Below, piece by piece: positions 34,597 to 44,832 of a DNA stretch of 64,000 bases. This DNA is from Phocoena phocoena (Eukaryota > Chordata > Mammalia > Artiodactyla > Phocoenidae). The stretch is taken from positions 55,511,229 to 55,575,228 of the forward strand of contig NC_089232.1 of assembly GCF_963924675.1 (NCBI RefSeq). Reading direction: 5' to 3'. Every line of letters starts with the position of its first letter. The stretch's first letter is position 1. The position numbers were made by a program, and so were the translations under genes. The notes under the pieces are model-generated. The model had not been told where the DNA came from, did no database searches, and saw only the letters and a program-made list of their open reading frames with translations.

Positions 34597-34950
34597 GGGC
34601 TTCCCTGGTGGCTCAGTGGTTGGGAGTCCGCCTGCCGATGCAGGGGACACGGGTTCGAGCCCTGGTCCGGGAAGATCCCACATGCCGCGGAACAGCTGGG
34701 TCTGTGTGCCACAAGTACTGAGCCTGTGCTCTAGAGCCCACGAGCCACAACTGCTGAGCCCACGTGCCGCAGCTGCTGAAGCCCGTGCGCCTAGAGCCCA
34801 TGATCCGCAACAGGAGAGGCCACTACAGTGAGAAGCCTACGCACTGCAGCAGAGGGTGGCCCCCGCTCGCCACAACTAGAGAAGGCCTGCACAGCGGCGA
34901 AGACCCAAAGCAGCCAAAAATAAAATAAATTAAAAAAAAAAAAAAAAAAA
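34597..34950 (+). mobile_element. CHR-type SINE, long form, with target-site duplication
   Basis: AAAAATGGCTTTCA precedes it, and AAAATGGCTTTCA follows the long A-tail (34951-34963). Confidence 0.95.
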
Positions 34951-35618
34951 AAAATGGCTTTCAAAATAAAGTACTTATACTTCTTTCTTAAAATTTAGAT
35001 CACTTTTTTATTGATTGTTTAAAAAAAAATCAAAGGGGCTAAAATATGTCAAAGCTGTTGACTGCGGAGGGAGAAGCACACAATGAAGATTAAACTACAA
35101 AGAAATGCTCAGAGTTGCTATCTGCAAGAATTTTTTTCCATATCTATCACATTGCACTTCTTTCTTTAGCAAACTTTTTTTTCCACACATACCTAATACT
35201 ATAAATATATAATAAATACTCAGAATTTTAAAAACTGTAAATACAACCCAGTTGTTTTAGAGAGGAGGGAAAAAGAAGTCCTCCAAAATACCAGTGAAGT
35301 ATAAATTTCCTCATATTCAAACCTTCAAATCGCCATGGAAAATTGGAGATGGCAAAGCACTGCTCCAGTTGTCCACTAAAGCCTATGTGCAAAGACTTCT
35401 ATTTCAACATTTCGACTAACTAATAAACATATGTTGCATCCTAAAAAATATACACTAAAACCAAGAACCACCCAAAAACCTACTCCCATCTAAACTAAGA
35501 GGAAGACAAATGGGAAACCAAAAAGCTACAGGTAACATAAAGTACTTTTCCTCATATCATGGAAAACAAAAGACTCAAAACACATTTTAATTTTCCAAGA
35601 AAAAGACAATTAACTTAC

Positions 35619-35712
35619 TAGCATGCTTGTCTGCAAGCATTATAAGCGTGTTGGAAATATCTCGTCGTCTATAAAAGCACACTACTTTTGCTTCCACGTT
35701 GCCAGTTGCAGT
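35619..35712 (-). CDS. MTA3: MTA3 coding exon 3 (residues 33-63, BAH domain)
   Basis: On the minus strand, a TTTCTTAG acceptor precedes 94 nt: 31 codons plus one base, ending at a consensus GTAAGT donor. The peptide begins [18 protein letters not shown] and ends [12 protein letters not shown]. The tail [12 protein letters not shown] identifies MTA3; MTA1 has SSTLIALADKHA and MTA2 SSSLNSLADSNA (from memory). The leftover A would complete a Lys codon with the next exon, as expected for MTA3. Human MTA3 reads TASGN where this reads TATGN, a conservative Ser-to-Thr change. No further MTA3 exon was recognised to the left, so the rest of the gene lies outside the window. Confidence 0.95.
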
Positions 35713-36855
35713 CTAAGAAATAAGAAAAATAAAAGTCATCTATACTGAATATTAGATTCAAGTAGTTTATAAAACAAAACTAGAGACAGCATAATTGTAA
35801 GATCACTGTCATTTACTGTGCCAACCACAACTGCAGGATAATCAGAGAGCTTAAAAATTCAAATCAGGACGAGTAACATTTGTAAAAGTTCCAAGTGAAA
35901 CAAATGTCAAACATAAAATAACTCATTGGCATCAATTAAAAATTAAACTAAAGTGATCAGAGAGCTTTAATGACTAAAACCATACTTAACTCTGATTAAC
36001 CTTAAGAAACTAATCCCCAAAATTTAAAAAGCCACAACATAACTTAAAAGACAGTTAAACATAGTCCTCCAAACCCTCTTCCTGAGGCACAGGCTAAGTG
36101 CAAAATCACCCAGCCCCATCCTAAACACCCTCACGTTCGACTGATGGTGAAGCTCTGCAGGTGCAGGGCAGTCCACATGTGAGGTGGACCAGATAACTTG
36201 GAAATGCATTCTCAGCCCAAGGGAGTCCATGAATCCATAACGGTCAACATTCTTAGTAGTACTTACTTTACCTTCACATATGAAAGTATTAAAAACCTTG
36301 AGTTATGAACACTGAAGCTCTTATTTCTTTTTGACTACAGTCTAGAATACAATCAATATTCAGTTAGGCTGTAATTTACTGCAGCTGGGGCCCAGGCTCC
36401 TACCCTCCTATTCTTTATGAATTCTGAGAGATCTCAAGGTCAAATGTTCACTACAGAGTTCATTGCAAAAACACACAGATTACAATAAAATGCTACTGTC
36501 ATTTCCAATTTCAAACAAATTTGAGAACATATTTTCAAAATTTCTCTGGGCTTACAGATACACTCAGAGAAAAAGAAATAAGTATATGTGCTGCAGTAAA
36601 GTTGTCAGTTTTATGAAGTTCAGCGGCAGTATTTTAAAGTGAGAAATAGTCTTGTAGAAATATTGCCCCTTAAAACTGAAATCATATTACATCCTAACCA
36701 AAGTGCTTCTATATTTCACAATATTGTGATCAAATACATCCTCCAGAAGTAATGATCCAGCAATCTGCTAAATGAACAGTCCAATATTCAAATGTAAATA
36801 AAATCTATCAATGACTTCAATTATCAGTGCTTTATCATTTTTGTCTTCTTGAGAC

Positions 36856-36929
36856 AAAAGCATGTTAATGGACGACTAATAAGAAAATAAATAAATAAAC
36901 ATTTAAAACAATAAATAAAAGCATGTTAA
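36856..36929. repeat. Short A-rich insertion with 13-bp direct repeats
   Basis: AAAAGCATGTTAA recurs at 36856-36868 and 36917-36929. Between lies 48 nt, mostly (AAAT)n-like. It may be a drastically shortened retroposon. Confidence 0.55.
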
Positions 36930-37496
36930 AAACCCAAAGCAAGAGTTTTAAGGCATACATGTTTTTTTTCTACCTTACTGGTGAGTTCCTCCAATAGGGA
37001 TACTCTGTAAAGCTAATTAAATTCTTATTTGAACCTGCTTGGGGTGGAAGGGCATAGTTCAAAATAAATATTCTCTTCTGAACCACGCACACACTTGGCT
37101 ATTAGGCAGTGTACAGTATTACTCTTCTTCTCTACTGTACACACACACACCCTCCCTTCGAACATTCCTCTAAAGTTGAGCTACTAAAATTGTGGTCCAA
37201 GGCCCAGTCCACAGCTGTTACTATGTAATGAAATGAGTACAGAAATTAAATGAATTACAGTATTTGAGAGTTAATTTTATATCTATTGAATCTAATAATG
37301 AAAAATGGGGCTTGCATTTTTATAAGCCTACTTTAAATTTCATTTTTCTACTCTCATTTATAAATTTTACAAAAGCAGTCTAAGATACTGAAAATTCTTA
37401 AAAATCCTCCACCACAAATAATTTAAGAAGTATAGCTCTGAAGACCTAAGTTAAATATTTTGTATATTTTGTATATAAAGTCACCAAATTTCTTGT

Positions 37497-37765
37497 GTGC
37501 GCTTCCTATGTGCCCCTGCACAAGCTAAGCACCACGGATGCATGGTGTCTGCCCTCACCAAGCCTCTGCTCCAGCAAAGATGCCTGTCCACGTGTCATCT
37601 CGTCTCCAACCTTCCAAAGCCCAGCTGTAATCATGTCCCTCACCCAGAAACCTTCACCGGTTCCCCACAACTGAAGCATAAGAGTAAAACATTCCTGACA
37701 AATTCCCAGCACTATTGTCTTTACTCCTTTCTTTTCCCCTCCAGACTTCACTTCTCACTCATGGA
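37497..37765 (+). mobile_element. L2-like LINE remnant
   Basis: 'ccctcacccagaaaccttca', 'ccggttccccacaactgaag' resembles L2 3' coding sequence. The reading frame here (37497-37787) has no recognisable product. Confidence 0.45.
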
Positions 37766-38682
37766 GGCAGGAAGTACCACCTGTTGAGGGAAGAACAGAA
37801 AAAGCTTCAAGGACGAGGAAAGGGGGCAGAAGGTCCCTAGCTAGCTAGGAAAGAAGGAAAGGAGTCCAAGAGGTGAAGCCCGGAGGACTGAGTAGTCTTA
37901 AGAAAAAAGGAGGACCTGAACAAAACCCACACGTGGGAAAAGTGGAGACAGGTATAAAGAAGAACCTACAACGAACAGCAATTTCTTTCCTGTGTTCTTT
38001 TCTCCATTTAGGTTGCAGCCTCTTAAATCTCTATTCTGTCAAACACGTTTAGTAAAACATCCTTCAGCAATAAGGGGCTTTTAGTCAACCTCATACTCAA
38101 CGCCCATTTCTATCCCAGACTTAGAAAGTACATTATTAAAAAACAAAAAACCAAACGGTTTCCATTTTGGAAAGTCTGTGGTCTGCTCGAACTAAAGAAC
38201 AGATGGAAAAGAACTTCCTTTTCCCAATTTCTGTCCTTCTTCCCAACAGATCCTAAACGTCAGGAGGGGTCTTAACTTGGGTTCTATAAAAGGGCTTTGA
38301 AGGGATCTCCTGAAATTATATGCAAAACCTTGTATGTGCAAATATAGATTGGGGTGGGGGACAAGACTAGATGCTCAAAGAAGTTAGTGGCTCCCTTCTC
38401 CCAACCAAAAAAAAGACCCAAAACATTAAAATGAATCTCAGAGCAAACTGGATGGCTAATAAAACATACAGGATATGAAGAAACATATAAATTATACAAC
38501 ATAACACACCAAAAAAACAATCAATAGCAAATAACATTCAATTTATCCATAAGCATAACTTCCAAAACTTCCTGAGACTGTATCCTCATTATTATGTGCA
38601 CAAGGCCTTCTTCCAACATGTACGCAGACTAAATCTTTAGAAGAGCAACACCCAAGCTAGATAGTGACTAAAAATTTACCGT

Positions 38683-38743
38683 GAAGTTGTTTTCTATTTC
38701 AACTTTATATTCTTCCTCCAAAAGATCATCATCACTGTATCTG
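38683..38743 (-). other. Possible cryptic/cassette exon in MTA3 intron 2
   Basis: On the minus strand, a pyrimidine-rich tract (CCCTCTTTTCCTCTCC) and an ACTCAG acceptor precede 61 nt, followed by a GTAAAT donor. One frame reads YSDDDLLEEEYKVEIENNFT, acidic and plausible as protein. Spliced after MTA3 exon 2 (phase 0), however, the frame would be ATA-CAG-TGA, an immediate stop. I do not recognise the peptide. It could be a poison exon or a chance pair of splice-like sites. Confidence 0.2.
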
Positions 38744-38778
38744 AGTACAGTTTAGAGGAGAGGAAAAGAGGGTATGTA

Positions 38779-38793
38779 AGATAAACAATGTCG
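38779..38793. repeat. Target-site duplication, left copy (TPM3 pseudogene)
   Basis: AGATAAACAATGTCG is repeated at 40884-40899 with one extra A. The A-rich left edge suits LINE-1 endonuclease cleavage. Confidence 0.9.
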
Positions 38794-40882
38794 GTGAGAA
38801 GCGGCTGCAGCTCCGGGCAGAGGGGGCAGGAACCTGAAGGCGAGCAGGGGCCGGGTAGGCACCACGGCCGGGGTCACCACCACGGAGGTGGTGAAGCGCT
38901 GAGACCCAGGTTCCGCAGCTGCAGGCCAGTGACGCAGAGGAGAGGGCTGAGCACCTCCCGCGGAAGTGGAGGGAGAAAGGCGACCCGGGAACAGGCTCAA
39001 GCTGACACGGTCTCCTTGAACCGCAGGATCCAGCTGATTGAAAAGGAGCTGGACAGTGCCCAAGAGCACCTGGCCACTGCCCTGCAAAAGCTAGAGGAAG
39101 CTGAGAAAGCTGCTGATGACAGCGAGAGAGGTCTGAAGGTTATTGGAAACCAATCCTTAAAAGAGGAAGAAAAAATGGAGCTCCAGGAAATCCAACTCGA
39201 AGAAGCTAAGCACACTGCAGAAGAGGCAGGTAGGAAGTACGAAGAGGTGGCTCTTAGGTTGGTGATTATTGAGGGAGACTTGGAAGGCAGAGGAGCGAGC
39301 TGAGCTGGCAGAGTCCCGTTGCCGAGAGACGGATGAGCAGGTCAGACTGATGGACCAGAATCTGAAGTGTCTGAGTGCTGCTGAAGAAAAGTACTCTCAA
39401 AAAGAAGACAGGTATGAGGAAGAGAGAAAGATTCTTACTGATAAACTCAAGGAGGCAGAGACCCGTGCTGAGTTTGCTGAGAGATGGGCAGCCAAGCTGG
39501 AAAAGACAACTGATGATTTGGAAGATGAACTGAAATGCACCAAAGAGGAGCACCTCTGTACACAAAGGATGCTGGACCAGACTTCTGCTTGACCTGGATG
39601 AGATGCAGAGCGCCCCAGTCCCGCCCTGCGCTGCCCCTCCCTCTGACCCCGACTCCGCTGAGGCCAGAAGCTGACCTTTAAACTGACGGCTGACCTTTAA
39701 CTGGAAGGCTGCTTTCTCCTTTCGCCATGTCTCCCACCCCCACCCCTGTGTCCTTTTGGCCAAACTGTCTCTGCCTCTCTCCAGAGATTCCATTTGGGCT
39801 AGAGGCTGAGCATCTTTGGGAACAACGTTTAAGGGAATGTGAGCACAATGTTAAGTGTCTTTAAAAGCATGCTGTGATGTGCACATTTTGTAATTACCTT
39901 TTTTGTTGCTATAGCAGCCATTTGTAAAACATTCCAGATAATTCCATAGTTCTGAAGCAGCAGTCTAATCCCTTTCTCACTTTTGGAAGGTAACTTTTCA
40001 GCTTAATGCATACTGCCCTCTCCGTAGAGGAGGGGAAAAGGTATGGGCCTGCCTTCCTGAGAGCTAAACAGCCCAGAGAAGGACTCCATTTTGGGAAGCC
40101 TTATTGCTCTGTAAAAAGTACCTGCCAAACCAGAAAGGTGATTCCAGAAGGAGTTAGCCAAAAAAAAAAAAAAAAAAAAGCGCTGTTCAGGTTTTCAGCT
40201 TTACGGTATCTTTGGGCAACCTTTTTTTTCCATCAGAAGTGACCAGATGAGATTAAGATGGTGAGACCTCTGAGACCAAATCCTTGTCCCAGCTCTACCC
40301 CATTCCCAATCACTCACAGAATGGATCATGTGCCCCTTATTTTGAGGTAACCACTTATTTGCTCTCCCGCCTCCTTGAAAGAAAGGAAGGAAAATTATGT
40401 TCTACCACTGATTTAGCCATATGAAACTCATCTCATCACCCTTTTCTGGGTCTGAAGCTGCTGTCTCTAAAACTGCCATCTCATTGTGTGTTGTAGCAGT
40501 TAGTCCTGGAGAAATCTTGAATAGCTTATACACAAAATTGTTTTTAAATTTTATATTATTTTGAAACTTTGCTTCTTTGGGGCTGGGGCACACTGGTCAC
40601 CCCACCTGGCTATGACAGCCCTCTAACAGTCTGAGCTGGCAGTGTGCTGATCTTTCAAAGTTTCTTTCCCTACCCAATCTCCCCTTTTTGGTGAGGGTTC
40701 AGTGAGGTCAGTTAGGTGCGCATCCTACAGCTTAACTGGCTTAAAATGTACTCCCCTTTGGTGTGGTCTCCTTGGGGGCCAATTGGGGAAAGAAAAAACA
40801 ATAGTGTAACTGTTTTGATACTGAACATTGATAAATGTCTTTTTGAAATAAAGAACCAGTCCCTCAAAAAAAAAAAAAAAAA
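38794..40882 (+). pseudogene. TPM3P: Processed pseudogene of TPM3 (tropomyosin 3)
   Basis: An intronless copy of a short cytoplasmic TPM3 transcript. The actin-binding coiled coil is recognisable from [20 protein letters not shown] through [15 protein letters not shown] and, in another frame, [20 protein letters not shown] to [20 protein letters not shown], the last being the alternative C-terminal exon. The parent start ATG is ACG (about 38862). An early in-frame TGA follows (AAGCGC-TGA). About two bases are lost near 39282, shifting the frame at the parental DLERTEER. One T is gained near 39585 and the parent stop TAG is CAG. The long 3' UTR ends with AATAAA (40847-40852) and an A-tail (about 40866-40882). 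Near-identical flanking repeats prove LINE-1-mediated insertion. It cannot encode tropomyosin. Confidence 0.95.
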
Positions 40883-40883
40883 G

Positions 40884-40899
40884 AGATAAAACAATGTCG
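40884..40899. repeat. Target-site duplication, right copy (TPM3 pseudogene)
   Basis: AGATAAAACAATGTCG follows the pseudogene poly(A) tail and matches the left copy at 38779-38793 except for one inserted A. Confidence 0.9.
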
Positions 40900-40979
40900 A
40901 ACTGTGTTTATCAACCAATATATTCAGTTTTGCACCTAAAAGTTCTGGGGAAGAAAAATTGAGACAAAAGTCTATTTCA

Positions 40980-41465
40980 GGACTTCCCTAGTGGTCCAAT
41001 GGTTAAGAATCTGCCTTCCAATGCAGGGGATGTGGGTTCGATCCCCAGCCAGGGAACTAAGATCCCACACGCCACAGGGCAACTAACCCTGCACACTCTA
41101 GAGCCTGCGTGCTGCATTATTAAGCCTGTGCGGCACAACTAGAGAGCCCGCTCACTGCAACTACTGAACCCATGCGCACCAGAGCCCACTCGCTGCACTA
41201 AAAGATCCCACATGCTGTGGAGCAGCTAAGCCCATGCACCACAACTACTGAGCCTGTACTCTAGAACCGGCAAGCCACAACTACTGAGCCCATGTGCCCC
41301 AACTACTGAAGCGCGCGTGCCTAGAGCCCGTGCTCCACAACAGGAGAGGCCACCGCAATGAGAAGCCCACGCACCGCAGCGAAGGGTAGCCCCTCGTTCA
41401 CCACTAGAGTAAGCCTGCGTGCAGCAAAGACCCAATGCAGCCAAAAATAAATTAATTAGTTTTAA
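40980..41465 (+). mobile_element. CHR-type SINE, compound
   Basis: A C/long-type element ('gacttccctagtggtccaat') runs to 'gctgcactaaaagatcccac' and continues through a second set of modules from 'catgctgtggagcagctaag' to 'gcagccaaaaataaattaat'. At nearly 490 nt it is a duplication or SINE-SINE fusion. Confidence 0.85.
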
Positions 41466-41529
41466 AAAATAATAATATATCAAGTGTTCTTAAATTCATT
41501 ATTTGGATTTTCTAATCATGTTAAATTTC

Positions 41530-41915
41530 CCCACTTAGCCAACTTGACCTCTGACCCGCTCAAGGCCTTTCTGGAACTCCTGTGGCCCCTCTTCCTGAGG
41601 CTACTTCCTTCTCATCCTTTAGGCCTCAACTTCAATGTCCTTAAAGTCCTTCACTCCCTATCCAAAGGAAGCAACCTCTGTTATTCTCTATGTCAAGGGT
41701 CAAGGCTCTTGCTTATTTCCTTTCTAGAAGTTAACACCATTTATCGCTATTTTCTTTACACCTGTTAACTCATCTTTTCATGTGTCTCCCTCATGAGAAT
41801 GGAGACCCTGTGTGGGCAGAGACCATGTCCATATTGGTCACTGTTGTACCTGAGCCTAGCATAGTGCCTGCTACATAACAAGAGCTCGAGAAATATTTAA
41901 TTAATTACTTAAAAT
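41530..41915 (+). mobile_element. L2 LINE 3' remnant
   Basis: Coding-side motif 'ctttaggcctcaacttcaat' followed by the terminal 'gagaatggagaccctgtgtg' and 'agagctcgagaaatatttaa'. Confidence 0.7.
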
Positions 41916-42189
41916 GAGATCTCTCACATCCCTTTAGAAATAAAGGTCCTATGTAAATATTTAGTAATTAATTAGCCTATTGCAGTTCCTTTTTATCAAT
42001 ACTCCATCCAAACTGCCACTCTCTGAAATTACAGAGACTCTGATCTCTCACAGTTCCGTCACCCTCAGTCCCCTAAGGACTGCTCGTATATTAACCACTC
42101 TTTAAGAAAGCAGAGGCTCAGGGAGAAGGTGAGAATGTGGGGGAGGGGAGGGACTTCTGAAGTGAAGAGTAATATAATGATAAAGAAGT

Positions 42190-42335
42190 GTGAAATGATC
42201 CAGGTTCCAGCTAGATGTGTAACCCAGGCATTTAAGTTACTTAACCACAGTGTGCTTCACAACAATCCATGATCCATCTACCTTAAGGTTTAAGGTGCTG
42301 TGAGGCTCAAAAGAGGTGACAAACGTGAATCCCCA
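42190..42335 (+). mobile_element. MIR SINE remnant
   Basis: 'gatccaggttccagctagat', 'tttaagttacttaaccacag' and 'ctgtgaggctcaaaagaggt' match MIR. Confidence 0.6.
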
Positions 42336-42584
42336 GGTTATATGCTTCCAGAGCACCATGCTCTGATGTTTGTAAATTTAGCACAGATGCAATTTTCCTT
42401 CTGCCTGTGGAATTATTTAGCTGATGTCCATCTCCACTACTAGACCTTTCTTGTTCATCTTTCAGTTCCTAAAAGTGCGTATCTAAAAGCAGTAGGTCCC
42501 CAGAAATATTTGTAAAATGAATGAATCAAAGTACTTTGTAAACAGTAAAGCCATGTACAAGTATTAACATCAGACATCTGAGAA

Positions 42585-43245
42585 ATTCATTAATTCAAAA
42601 AATGTTTACTTAACTATGTGCCAGCCACTACTCTAAGGCACTTCGGATGCATTAGTGAACAGAAAAGATCACTACACACACAGAGCTTACATTCTAGTTT
42701 GGGGAAACAGGCAATGAAAATATAGGCACAACTCATTTTATTGCGCTTCGGTTCACTGCACTTCTCAGATATTGTGTTTTTTTTTTTACAGATCAATGGT
42801 TTATGGCAACACTCGGTGAAGCAAGTCTACGCCATTTTTCCAATAGCATTTGCTTACTTCGTGTCTGTCACATTTTGGTAAATCTTGCGGTATTTCAAAC
42901 TTTTTCATTATTATGATATTTGTTATGGCAACCTATAATCAGTGATCTTTAATATTATTTTATGAAGGCTCACTGAAGGCTCAGATGATAGCTAGCAATT
43001 TTTAGCAATGAAGTACTTTTCAATTAGGCATGTACATCTTTTTTTAGACATAATGTACACTTAACAGACTACAGTATGGTATAAACACAACTTTTATATG
43101 CACTGGGAAACTAAAAAATTCATGTGACTCGTTTTACTGCAATATCTGCTTCACTGCAGTGGTCTGAACTGAACCCACAATATCTGAGGTATGCCTGTAA
43201 ACACATTCATTAAGTATATCTGAAGGTGATAGATGATGTGGGGGA
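42585..43245 (-). mobile_element. L2 LINE remnant split by a Tigger1-like element
   Basis: 'actatgtgccagccactact', 'cagagcttacattctagttt' (to 42720) are the reverse of the L2 end. It resumes after 43200. Confidence 0.65.
42723..43197 (-). mobile_element. Tigger1-like DNA transposon, internally deleted
   Basis: Right end 'aatatctgaggtatgcctg' is the reverse of the Tigger1 terminal inverted repeat CAGGCATACCTCAGATATT. The left end is 'aggcacaactcattttattg'. Interior parts include 'ccaatagcatttgcttactt', 'cacattttggtaaatcttgc' and 'tatatgcactgggaaactaa'. TA lies on both sides. At about 475 nt against roughly 2.4 kb for the full element, the whole transposase gene is missing. Confidence 0.85.
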
Positions 43246-43317
43246 AAACAGCAAGGTATGGGGGGCTGGGAACAACCAGACAGTCCTAAGGTGGGTGCAT
43301 ACGAGAAACAGCCAAGA

Positions 43318-43431
43318 GGGTCCAGTGGTTAGGACTTGGTGCTTCACTGCCATGGCCCTGGGTTCAATCCCTGGTCAGGGAACTAAGATCCTGCAAGACA
43401 GGTGGCGCAGCCAAAAAAAAAAAGAGAGAGA
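43318..43431 (+). mobile_element. CHR-type SINE, C form, 5'-truncated
   Basis: Begins at 'ggtccagtggttaggacttg' without the usual 'gacttccctggt', then runs to an A/(GA)n tail. GAGAAACAGCCAAGA and GAGAAACAGGCAAGA flank it. Confidence 0.9.
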
Positions 43432-43603
43432 GAGAAACAGGCAAGAAAGAGCTTACTGCACTTAGAGCCGAATGAACAAAGCAGGGAGCAGCCAGAGAAT
43501 ACAGGTCTCATAGGGCAACATTTCTCCTCGAATCCTAGTTAAGTTTCCAAGTAAGCCGATGCAGTGAACAGTGTGGAATTGCCTAAATTCTTTTTTTAAG
43601 CCT

Positions 43604-43736
43604 TTTATTTATTTATTTATTTATTTGGCCATGCCGAGCGTGGCTTGCAGGATCTTACTTCCCCAACTAGGGATGGAACCTGGGCCCCAGCAGTGAAAGC
43701 ACCGAGTCCTAACCACTGGACCACCAGGGAATTCCC
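43604..43736 (-). mobile_element. CHR-type SINE, C form, with long target-site duplication
   Basis: TGGAATTGCCTAAATTCTT (43574-43592) and TGGAATTACCTAAATTCTT (43737-43755) flank the reverse copy. Confidence 0.93.
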
Positions 43737-44367
43737 TGGAATTACCTAAATTCTTATACCTTACATCAATAATATAAAAGAGAAGCACACCAGGAAGACA
43801 TCTCAACAGTTCCCACCCACAGACTGACCTAATCCTGAGGCCATTTTCTTCATTTGGTGGTGGTCTCAAATACTACGGAAATTTTTAAATGCAAGGTCCC
43901 CAGGGTATCCCCAAAAGTGAACCCAGACCTCAACGCTCATAAGCCAGGCATGCCCTTGGCCAATCTGGTTTCCTGGGACTCAAAACGGGACCAGAGTCTC
44001 CTGATGGTATTTTGGAGGAGAGGTATTAGCTAGACAGCCCCCAAAATTTTAACAATGTGAATTCTCACCAGCTACACAATTAACCCTCAACCATCAGAAA
44101 TCTATGGTCCATGTCATTTATGACTGTTTGAGTGCCTCCACTGTAAAAGCTCAGCTACTGCCAACACTCATAATGCTTCTGATGTCCTGGACACCTGCGA
44201 TTAGGGACAAACCTTGATGTAAAAGTTTTATTTACTTGGGCCTAAGGTACAAAAAGTCACTTTATAATTATACCAAAACTGTATTCTTATTAGTTAGCCT
44301 AGTCCAGAATTCTACAAATTCCCTTAAATATCATATTCCCTAACTTCCTTCTTCTCAAGCTGAAAGA

Positions 44368-44440
44368 GGAAAAAATTAATTTTAAATTAATTTAAAAAAA
44401 TTTTTTTAATTAAATTAAAAATTTAATTTAATTACTTAAA
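44368..44440. repeat. AT-rich near-palindrome
   Basis: 'aattttaaattaatttaaaa' and 'ttttttaattaaattaaaaa' plus 'tttaatttaatta' can pair into a long AT hairpin. It is probably a decayed simple repeat. Confidence 0.6.
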
Positions 44441-44764
44441 AAATAACTAACAAGGGAGAAACACAAATTATGACTTCAAATATAAACAGGGACTGAGTTA
44501 CAGGAGTGACCTGCTCTGAGAAGCTCAAAGCAATTCGAAGAAATCTTACAGATGTTACATATTCAATATCAACATTTAATATCAGAGGTAATTATAAAAA
44601 GCAAAAGAATATTCAGAATCCTGCATAATTCTCTAATCTGAAATCTCTACTTTCAAAGAGTCTGGAACTTTAAGTAAAATCACCTCTTATGCCCTTTACC
44701 CAATTACCCTTCAATGGGCAACAAGTATTTCTTAATATTAGAATCAAGAACACTCAGTGTATAC

Positions 44765-44832
44765 CTTGTTGAGTTCTTCTATCCTTCTGATGAGGTACGG
44801 ATTGCTAGAGGAATTCTCAAAGTAGACATAAT
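44765..44832 (-). CDS. MTA3: MTA3 coding exon 2 (residues 10-32, BAH domain)
   Basis: On the minus strand, an AATTACAG acceptor precedes 68 nt encoding [23 protein letters not shown], followed by a GTATAC donor. The first Asp codon is completed by the last base of exon 1, and the exon ends in phase 0. The peptide matches the MTA-family BAH domain exactly as I remember it. Ile at LIRRIEE fits MTA1 and MTA3 rather than MTA2, which has Val. No frameshift or stop is present. Intron 1 is about 1.6 kb and intron 2 about 9 kb, and intron 2 contains the TPM3 processed pseudogene. Confidence 0.95.

Larger units (their letters stand above)
1..35618 (-). other. MTA3: MTA3 intron 3 (partial, runs off the window)
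   Basis: Everything left of the exon 3 donor is inferred to be intron 3, because no match to the next MTA3 exon (expected to begin KEIEEES) was found on the minus strand. It is a dense mosaic of LINE-1 pieces and CHR-type SINEs. Stretches in which I recognise nothing are about 130-938, 9.8-10.8 kb, 16.3-17.0 kb, 17.1-17.8 kb, 18.4-19.1 kb, 25.4-26.4 kb, 32.8-33.2 kb and 33.8-34.6 kb. Confidence 0.7.
35713..44764 (-). other. MTA3: MTA3 intron 2
   Basis: A 9,052-nt intron bounded by the GTATAC donor and TTTCTTAG acceptor. It contains a possible cryptic exon (38683-38743), the TPM3 processed pseudogene, SINEs, L2 fragments and a Tigger1-like element. The stretch from about 35.7 to 37.5 kb has no recognisable repeat beyond small A-rich and CA-rich runs. 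Confidence 0.85.
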
